This document shows positions 1 to 3,792 of a DNA stretch of 5,389 bases, piece after piece (the stretch's first letter is position 1; every line of letters begins with the position of its first letter). Both the position numbers and the translations under genes were made by a program. The stretch spans positions 1 through 5,389 of the forward strand of contig CAMORQ010000157.1 in the NCBI GenBank assembly GCA_946623915.1, read 5' to 3'. The DNA comes from an uncultured Coriobacteriaceae bacterium. GTDB taxonomy: Bacteria > Actinomycetota > Coriobacteriia > Coriobacteriales > Eggerthellaceae. Under the pieces are notes generated by a model, which was not told where the DNA came from, did not search any database, and saw only the letters and a list, made by a program, of their open reading frames with translations.

Positions 1-77
1 CCATACGCCCCAATACGGTGTTGTGCAACTACTACGCCGACAAAGGCGGCCTGGTGCTGGGCTTCGAGGTGGGGTAA
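1..77 (+). CDS. C-terminal end of an unidentified protein (partial)
   Basis: An open frame enters from the left edge (first full codon at 3) and ends at TAA 75-77. The 24 visible residues read IRPNTVLCNYYADKGG followed by LVLGFEVG. Almost every third codon position is G or C, as in the real genes of this window, and an intrinsic terminator follows 35 bases after the stop, so this is very probably the end of a genuine gene. The alternating hydrophobic and aromatic residues would suit beta strands. The fragment is too short to assign a family and I do not recognise it. Confidence 0.6.
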   Translation, partial: IRPNTVLCNYYADKGGLVLGFEVG

Positions 78-112
78 GCGCAGAAGCGGACCATGACGAC
101 CAAGGAGTCAAC

Positions 113-149
113 AAGGGAGCGCCCCCAGCTGTGAGGGGCGTTCCCTTTT
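113..149 (+). terminator. Rho-independent terminator after the left-edge gene
   Basis: A 13-bp stem pairs 113-125 (AAGGGAGCGCCCC) with 135-147, with one G-T wobble (119/141). The loop is nine bases (126-134) and a TTTT run ends at 149. It lies 35 bases past the stop codon at 75-77 and so most simply ends that gene's transcript. Its right arm merges into the first, poorest copy of the repeat array that follows. Confidence 0.8.
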
Positions 150-345
150 GGTGATGGCCGCTTTCGGGCGGCGCGCCCCCTGGTCGTGAGCGCCTTCGTT
201 CGGCCGGCGCCCCCTTCTGGTCGCGGGACGCCTCCGTTCGGCTGGCGCGTTCCCTGGTCGCGAGTGTCTCCATTCGGCCGGAGCTTCCTTCCGGTCGCGG
301 GACGCCTCCGCTCGACCGGCGCCTCCTTCCGGTCGCAGGCGCCGT
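121..345. repeat. Tandem array of degenerate 35-38 bp hairpin units
   Basis: Units lie at about 158-192, 193-230, 231-266, 267-304 and 305-341. A weaker unit precedes them (about 121-157) and a decayed one may follow (about 342-375). A typical unit reads CCTCCGTTCGGCCGGCGC, then a pyrimidine-rich stretch, then GGTCGCGGGACG. Each of the five clear units has a 7-bp inverted repeat around an 8-9 base loop: 165-171/180-186, 201-207/217-223, 239-245/254-260, 275-281/291-297 and 313-319/329-335. The last is perfect (CGACCGG/CCGGTCG). The other four include G-T pairs in the plus-strand sense, and unit 1 also has one mismatch. Unit length is not a fixed multiple of three, which argues against coding. 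This array fills most of the gene-free stretch 78-453. Its function is unknown. Confidence 0.75.
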
Positions 346-416
346 TTTCGACCATCCCCCTCTGGCCCTTTTTGTCCAGCGGTCGGTTGTCGCGCTCGTT
401 GTGCCTGAGCATGGCA

Positions 417-422
417 TACAAT
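417..422 (+). promoter_or_regulatory. Possible -10 box of the flavoprotein-tcdA operon
   Basis: TACAAT matches the TATAAT consensus at five of six positions. It sits 31 bases before the chosen start at 454, which would give a leader of about 25 bases. No good -35 is correctly spaced: TTGTCG (387-392) is 24 bases away and TTGTGC (399-404) only 12. This is a weak call based on one half of a promoter. Confidence 0.3.
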
Positions 423-441
423 GATTGCAGCAGAAACGAAC

Positions 442-448
442 GAGGAGG
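442..448 (+). promoter_or_regulatory. Ribosome binding site fixing the start at 454
   Basis: GAGGAGG lies five bases before ATG 454. An in-frame upstream ATG at 421 overlaps the putative -10 box and has no purine-rich sequence in front of it. This Shine-Dalgarno, and the fact that the protein family begins directly with the first beta strand (MKALMVNGSPRK), make 454 the likely start. Confidence 0.85.
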
Positions 449-453
449 TTCCC

Positions 454-1074
454 ATGAAAGCTCTTATGGTAAACGGCAGCCCGCGTAAGGAATCGAACGT
501 GCAAATCGCGCTCGACGAAATGCGCGCAATCTTCGAGGCTGAAGGCATCGATGTCGAGTGCATCCAAATCGGCAGCCAGGACATCCGCGGCTGCATCGCA
601 TGCAACAAGTGCTCTGAGCTGGGAAGATGCGTCTTCGATGACGTGGTGAACGAAACCGCCGCCAAGCTAGAGGAAGCCGACGGCATGGTGATCGCAAGCC
701 CCGTGTACTACGCGTCTGCCAACGGCACGATCATCAGCTTCCTGGATCGTCTGTTCTACAGCTCTGGCAGCATCGACAAAACCATGAAAGTCGGAGCCGC
801 GGTGGCGTGCGCCCGGCGTGGTGGCACCACGGCCACGTTCGACGAGCTGAACAAGTACTTCACCATTTCCGGCATGCCCGTCGCCAGCGGACGCTATTGG
901 AACGCCGTGCATGGCGCCGCCCCCGGCGAAGCCTCGCAAGACGGCGAAGGCCGAGCGCACATGCGCATTCTTGCCCGCAACATGGTGTTCCTGATGAAAA
1001 GCATCGCGCTCGGCAAAGAGCAGTTCGGCATCCCCGAAACCGAAGCCTACGAGAATACGAACTTCATCCGCTAG
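454..1074 (+). CDS. NAD(P)H-dependent FMN reductase / iron-sulfur-flavoprotein-like protein
   Basis: This is a 206-residue cytoplasmic flavodoxin-fold protein, normal length for the family, with no signal peptide or membrane segment. The N-terminal beta strand leads into GSPRKESN (8-15), the loop that holds the FMN phosphate. SPVYYASANG (82-91) is the second flavin-binding loop. RRGG (121-124) and YWNAVHG (148-154) are typical of the NADPH-dependent FMN reductase group common in anaerobes. Cysteines 47, 50, 53 and 59 form a C-x2-C-x2-C-x5-C motif. This fits the compact [4Fe-4S] motif of archaeal and clostridial iron-sulfur flavoproteins (Isf), though many relatives with similar cysteines are annotated simply as flavodoxin family. 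The likely role is two-electron transfer from a reduced carrier or NAD(P)H to an unknown acceptor. Its stop codon overlaps the GTG of the next gene, so the two are probably co-translated. Family is confident; substrate is unknown. Confidence 0.88.
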   Translation: MKALMVNGSPRKESNVQIALDEMRAIFEAEGIDVECIQIGSQDIRGCIACNKCSELGRCVFDDVVNETAAKLEEADGMVIASPVYYASANGTIISFLDRLFYSSGSIDKTMKVGAAVACARRGGTTATFDELNKYFTISGMPVASGRYWNAVHGAAPGEASQDGEGRAHMRILARNMVFLMKSIALGKEQFGIPETEAYENTNFIR

Positions 1075-1811
1075 TGGACCAGTTCTCCCGGACACGGTTG
1101 CTTTTAGGCTCAGACGCGGTTGCGCGGCTGCAGCGCGCCCATGTGGCCGTGTTCGGGCTTGGCGGTGTGGGTGGCATCTGCGCCGAAACGCTCGCACGCG
1201 CAGGCATAGGTCGCCTGACCGTGGTCGACAAGGACTGCGTGAACATTACCAACGTGAACCGGCAAGTGGTCGCCACGCTCGATGCCGTCGGGCGTCCTAA
1301 GACCGAGGTTATGCGCGAGCGCATCGCATCGCTTAACCCCGCATGCCAGGTGGACGCCCGTCAATGCTTTTTCTTGCCCGACACGGCAAGCGAGTTCGAT
1401 TTCGCTGCGTTCGACTACGCGGTGGACGCGCTTGACACCGTGACCGCGAAACTGCTGTTCATCGAAACGGCGCACGCAGCGGACACGCCGTTCGTAAGCT
1501 GCATGGGAGCCGCAAACAAGTGCGACCCTTCCGCCTTCCGCGTGGCAGACATCTCCAAAACCGAGATTTGCCCGCTCGCGAAAATCATCCGCAAGGAAAC
1601 GCGCAAACGGGGCATTCGACACTTCAAGGTGGTCTACTCCCCCGAGGAGCCGCTCGTTCCCCGCGCCGAAGAGGAAAGCGAAGGACCCGACCCCGGACGC
1701 CGCAGCCTGCCTGGCACGCATCCTGCCGTACCCCCTGCCGCCGGCCTGCTGTTGGCCGCAGAGGTTATCAACGACCTGACAAATAGCTACGACGCAATGT
1801 CGTTTAGTTAA
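1074..1811 (+). CDS. tcdA: tRNA threonylcarbamoyladenosine dehydratase (TcdA, ThiF/E1-like)
   Basis: The 245-residue product has an E1-like fold that binds ATP. TcdA cyclises t6A to ct6A at position 37 of ANN-decoding tRNAs. Visible landmarks are the TcdA-type opening DQFSRTRLLLGSDAV (2-16), GLGGVGG (28-34), VDKDCVNITNVNRQ (51-64), VDALDTVTAK (117-126), MGAANKCDP (144-152), and CPLAKIIRKETRKRGI (166-181), which marks TcdA rather than ThiF or MoeB. E. coli TcdA is slightly longer (268 residues). GTG 1074 is chosen because the family opening starts there; it overlaps the upstream TAG by one base, with only a weak Shine-Dalgarno. The last residues, after the conserved EVINDL, are encoded partly by a 30-bp sequence (1766-1795) that recurs in the downstream gap, so the C-terminal tail may have been reshaped by a local duplication. 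E. coli TcdA works with the CsdA-CsdE sulfur system; those genes are not in this window. Confidence 0.88.
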   Translation: MDQFSRTRLLLGSDAVARLQRAHVAVFGLGGVGGICAETLARAGIGRLTVVDKDCVNITNVNRQVVATLDAVGRPKTEVMRERIASLNPACQVDARQCFFLPDTASEFDFAAFDYAVDALDTVTAKLLFIETAHAADTPFVSCMGAANKCDPSAFRVADISKTEICPLAKIIRKETRKRGIRHFKVVYSPEEPLVPRAEEESEGPDPGRRSLPGTHPAVPPAAGLLLAAEVINDLTNSYDAMSFS

Positions 1812-1860
1812 GAGCAAGGTCGACAACTCGTATCAACGACCTGACAAATAGCTACGACGC
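1766..1860 (+). repeat. Perfect 30-bp direct repeat: tcdA 3' end and its intergenic copy
   Basis: Bases 1766-1795 and 1831-1860 are identical over 30 bases, starting TATCAACGACCTGACAAATA. They lie 65 bases apart start to start. The first copy encodes tcdA residues 232-241, including the family-conserved INDL. The second is beyond the stop codon and holds most of the left arm of the palindrome at 1841-1910. Because a family-conserved coding motif is present in the non-coding copy, the intergenic sequence derives from tcdA coding sequence rather than the reverse. Confidence 0.9.
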
Positions 1861-1910
1861 GTTTGTCAGCTTTCACCTGACCTGACAAACGCGTCGTAGC
1901 TATTTGTCAG
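1841..1910. repeat. Perfect 29-bp inverted repeat (large stem-loop)
   Basis: Bases 1841-1869 and 1882-1910 are exact reverse complements around a 12-base loop (1870-1881). Each arm itself begins CTGACAAA and ends TTTGTCAG, an 8-bp inverted repeat around a 13-base core. A 15-bp direct repeat (TTTGTCAGCTTTCAC) lies at 1862-1876 and 1903-1917. It starts 29 bases after the tcdA stop and could end tcdA transcription, but neither side has the T-run of an intrinsic terminator, and 29 perfect pairs is longer than a terminator needs. It may be an RNase III substrate or a remnant of a mobile palindrome. Confidence 0.9.
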
Positions 1911-1963
1911 CTTTCACGTGGGGGTGCGCCGTTTGCGTCACGCACATGCCCGGCCGCACGCCC

Positions 1964-2113
1964 GCGCACCTGCGTTCGGCTACTTTTCGAAATAAGGGGC
2001 CGTTTTGGCAATTCAACACGGTTGTGAGGGTCTGAAGAGGGAAAAATCCCTCACAACCGTGTTGAATTGCCAAGACGGCCCTTATTTCGAAAAGTAGCCG
2101 AGCGTGGGTGCGC
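1964..2113. repeat. Very long imperfect inverted repeat (~66-bp stem, 17-base loop)
   Basis: The left arm is 1964-2030 and the right arm 2048-2113. The inner part (1977-2030 against 2048-2100) pairs over 53 bases with one extra G on the left (in the GGGG run near 1996-1999) and one G-T pair. The outer 13 bases pair through ten Watson-Crick and three wobble pairs. Much of the arm is AT-richer than the surrounding genes (for example TACTTTTCGAAATAAGG). There is no T-run on either side, no transposase and no clear target-site duplication. It lies between convergent tcdA and the torD-like gene, so readthrough from either side would transcribe it. Bidirectional terminator, RNase III-processed RNA and MITE-like element are all possible. 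Confidence 0.9.
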
Positions 2114-2268
2114 AGCCTGGTAGTGGGCGCGTGCGAACAGCGACGGACGTACCGAACGGTAAACAGAGGGACCCCACATCTTGGCAGGGATTCCGCGTCC
2201 AAGCATGCAGCCAACAGACCCGAAAGCGTGAACCCTCCGCTCCCTTTCACATGCTCGCCTCCAAGAGG
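2114..2268. other. Rest of the convergent intergenic gap
   Basis: I see no gene here. The only structure is a small hairpin, GCCTC-CAA-GAGGC (2257-2269), which touches the stop codon of the minus-strand chaperone gene. It has no T-run in the minus-strand direction, so I do not call it a terminator. Confidence 0.5.
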
Positions 2269-3078
2269 CTATGCCAGATCTAGCTCGTTATCCGAAAGGT
2301 ACGGAAGAGGAAGTCCGACCAAGGCGTCAAGGGCTTTGTCGAATGCCTCGAATTCGCCGCTTGAGCCCGCCGTGGCATCGTCGTCCTCGAGCCAGAATGC
2401 AGCCTCGTCTGCGAACGTGCAGTCGGCGGTCACGAACGCCGCGAGCGCTTCCACGAGCTGCGGGTAGAGAACCGCGGTTTTGTTATAGCGCAGCTGTCGG
2501 GCGTATTCACCCAGCCAGTTTGCCATGTGCTCGCGCGCAAACGTATTCTGGGAGCGCAGACATCCGGCCGCCTGCTCTGTATTGCCCTCCCTGAACGCGT
2601 CGAGCGCAGATGCGGCCCGCAGCGCGCAGAAATGGCACAGCAGGGCAACATGGTCGTCGGGAACATGCTGATAGGCTTTTGGAAGGTATCCTTCTGCACG
2701 GTATGCATCGCGCACCACCAGGGTGTTTTCCTGGAAAAGAGTCGCCTCGTTAGAGCGGTAGGGGCTTTCATAGGGACTGGCCGGCAAAGTCATCGGGCCT
2801 ATGAAAACGCGTGTGTACTCGTCTTTCGCGCTGTCGAGAAGCTCTTCTCGATTCTGTTGCGCAAGCTTGCGCAGAAACGAATCGAATCCCGCAAGCGTCT
2901 CGCAGCCTTGAGCGAATTCCTCAACCGCATCCGCCGTCGCTTCGCCGAACAGGACATCGAGCGCATCCGCAGTCGGCTCGCCTCCGAACAGCTTGTGGAA
3001 CAGCGTATAGAGATATGCGCGCGCAGCGAGCAGCGCCTCGAGTTGCAAAGCGTCATTGCCGCCATCCTGTAGAACCAC
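2269..3078 (-). CDS. TorD/DmsD-family molybdoenzyme maturation chaperone
   Basis: The 269-residue all-helical cytoplasmic protein would bind the apo-molybdoenzyme, usually through its Tat leader, and hold it until cofactor is inserted. Visible family signatures are RAYLYTLFHKLFGGEPT (20-36), DEYTRVFIGP (86-95), the hallmark SPYESPYRSNE (101-111), and PDDHVALLCHF (140-150). It is longer than typical TorD or DmsD (about 200-230 residues), mainly through the C-terminal acidic part. GTG 3078 is chosen because GAGAGGAG (3084-3091) precedes it by five bases. It is the last gene of a minus-strand operon, 107 bases after the ferredoxin-like gene, and its presumed client is the catalytic subunit at the right edge. 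Family is confident; client pairing is inferred from position. Confidence 0.88.
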   Translation of the reverse strand: MVLQDGGNDALQLEALLAARAYLYTLFHKLFGGEPTADALDVLFGEATADAVEEFAQGCETLAGFDSFLRKLAQQNREELLDSAKDEYTRVFIGPMTLPASPYESPYRSNEATLFQENTLVVRDAYRAEGYLPKAYQHVPDDHVALLCHFCALRAASALDAFREGNTEQAAGCLRSQNTFAREHMANWLGEYARQLRYNKTAVLYPQLVEALAAFVTADCTFADEAAFWLEDDDATAGSSGEFEAFDKALDALVGLPLPYLSDNELDLA

Positions 3079-3083
3079 CGTCG

Positions 3084-3091
3084 CTCCTCTC
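3084..3091 (-). promoter_or_regulatory. Ribosome binding site for the chaperone GTG start
   Basis: On the minus strand GAGAGGAG lies five bases before GTG 3078, which supports this non-ATG start. It is ten bases downstream of the hairpin at 3101-3128, so that hairpin could affect ribosome access. Confidence 0.75.
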
Positions 3092-3100
3092 GCCCATTAT

Positions 3101-3128
3101 GCGCCCGCCCCTTGAACGCGGCGGGCGC
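3101..3128 (-). promoter_or_regulatory. GC-rich hairpin just upstream of the chaperone RBS
   Basis: GCGCCCGCC (3101-3109) pairs perfectly with 3120-3128 around a ten-base loop. On the minus strand it is followed by ATAATGGGC and then the Shine-Dalgarno, without a T-run. It may tune translation of the chaperone or protect an mRNA end. The stem is seen directly; the role is inferred. Confidence 0.6.
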
Positions 3129-3149
3129 GGCGTTTCCTACCAGGTGCAT

Positions 3150-3174
3150 CGGGGAGCCATGCTAGGGCTCCCCG
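3150..3174 (-). promoter_or_regulatory. Intercistronic hairpin after the ferredoxin-like gene
   Basis: CGGGGAGCC (3150-3158) pairs perfectly with 3166-3174 around a seven-base loop, 11 bases past the ferredoxin-like stop codon. There is no T-run on the minus strand after it, so it is not a standard intrinsic terminator. It could block 3' exonucleases and so give more message for the enzyme subunits than for the chaperone. Confidence 0.6.
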
Positions 3175-3185
3175 TTCCTTGCTCG

Positions 3186-3764
3186 CTACATCACCACCGG
3201 GTTGAACGTCTCGCTTAACGAGAATTCGCTCGCACCGATCAGCAGGTTCGGCTGAGTTGCGCTCGCCTCAGGCATGCAGGGCAGTTCCTGGACCGCTTCC
3301 GGATGCGCAGCCTTCAATTCGTCCATGTCGCCAAACTCGATGGCGCGCATGGGGCACGCGTCCACGCATGTGGGGTTCTTGCCCGCGTCGCGTAGCGCCA
3401 TGCAGGTGTCGCACTTCAGAATCAGCTCGTCTTGCTCCAGGTACTGCGGCGCACCGTAAGGACAGGCGTTCACGCAGCTTTGGCATTTGATGCACGGTTC
3501 GTCGTCGTGAAGCACCACACCCGTCGCCTCGTCTTTGTACATGGCACCGGTTGGACACGCGGCCGTGCATGCAGGGTTTTCGCAGTGGTTGCAGCTGACC
3601 ACCGTGGTGAACAGGCCGACCTCTGGATACGTGCCCGACTCGAACGTGTCCACCCGGCGCAACCTTGGCCCCGACACCTGAATGTTGTGGCGGTCCTTGC
3701 AGGCAACCTGACAGGTGCGGCAACCGATGCAGCTGTCGATGTTTACGTAGAATCCTAAAGCCAT
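3186..3764 (-). CDS. DmsB-type ferredoxin-like electron-transfer subunit, four [4Fe-4S] sites
   Basis: The 192-residue product has sixteen cysteines in four ferredoxin-type groups: CIGCRTCQVAC (12-22), CNHCENPACTAACP (58-71), CIKCQSCVNACP (91-102), and CDTC (118-121) with CVDACP (133-138). This is the layout of the iron-sulfur subunit of DMSO-reductase-family complexes (DmsB, PhsB, NrfC relatives), which carries electrons to the catalytic subunit. All sixteen ligands are present. There is no signal peptide, so if the complex is exported this subunit would travel with the catalytic partner. ATG 3764 has GGAG (3772-3775) seven bases upstream. The gene starts 28 bases after the catalytic subunit's stop codon, so the two are clearly in one operon. 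The C-terminal ~50 residues lack known motifs. The usual next gene, a DmsC/NrfD membrane anchor, is absent downstream. Confidence 0.93.
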   Translation of the reverse strand: MALGFYVNIDSCIGCRTCQVACKDRHNIQVSGPRLRRVDTFESGTYPEVGLFTTVVSCNHCENPACTAACPTGAMYKDEATGVVLHDDEPCIKCQSCVNACPYGAPQYLEQDELILKCDTCMALRDAGKNPTCVDACPMRAIEFGDMDELKAAHPEAVQELPCMPEASATQPNLLIGASEFSLSETFNPVVM

Positions 3765-3792
3765 CTCTTATCTCCTTCTCTTACCGCAGGCG

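Noticed and set aside
121..345. CRISPR array
   Set aside because: Units are degenerate and directly adjacent, with no unique spacers between identical repeats, and no cas gene is nearby.
421..453. Upstream ATG start for the flavoprotein
   Set aside because: ATG 421 lacks a Shine-Dalgarno, overlaps the likely -10 box, and would add 11 residues not typical of the family. ATG 454 has GAGGAGG at good spacing.
32..686. Long minus-strand open frames over the repeat array and the start of the flavoprotein gene
   Set aside because: They read arginine-, proline- and glycine-rich low-complexity protein from GC-rich repeats whose unit length is not a multiple of three, and one runs antisense through a clear flavoprotein gene. 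They are open because stop codons are rare at this GC content.
667..1197. A 176-codon minus-strand open frame
   Set aside because: It lies antisense to the flavoprotein gene and the start of tcdA, both supported by family motifs in order. It is a shadow frame.
1900..2250. A 116-codon minus-strand open frame spanning the long palindrome
   Set aside because: Most of its length is the two arms of the stem-loop, it has no convincing ribosome site, and no domain is recognisable. A palindrome free of stops explains it better than a gene.
2236..2269. Intrinsic terminator for the chaperone operon
   Set aside because: Only a 5-bp hairpin and a bulged GTGAA/TTCAC pairing are visible, with no T-run in the minus-strand direction.
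2527..3072. A 181-codon plus-strand open frame
   Set aside because: It is antisense to the chaperone gene, whose TorD-family motifs and G/C-ended codons are clear, and it shows no domain of its own.
3096..3101. CATAAT on the minus strand as a -10 box for a separate chaperone promoter
   Set aside because: No -35-like hexamer lies at the right distance, and it abuts the hairpin at 3101-3128. A chance match is likelier.
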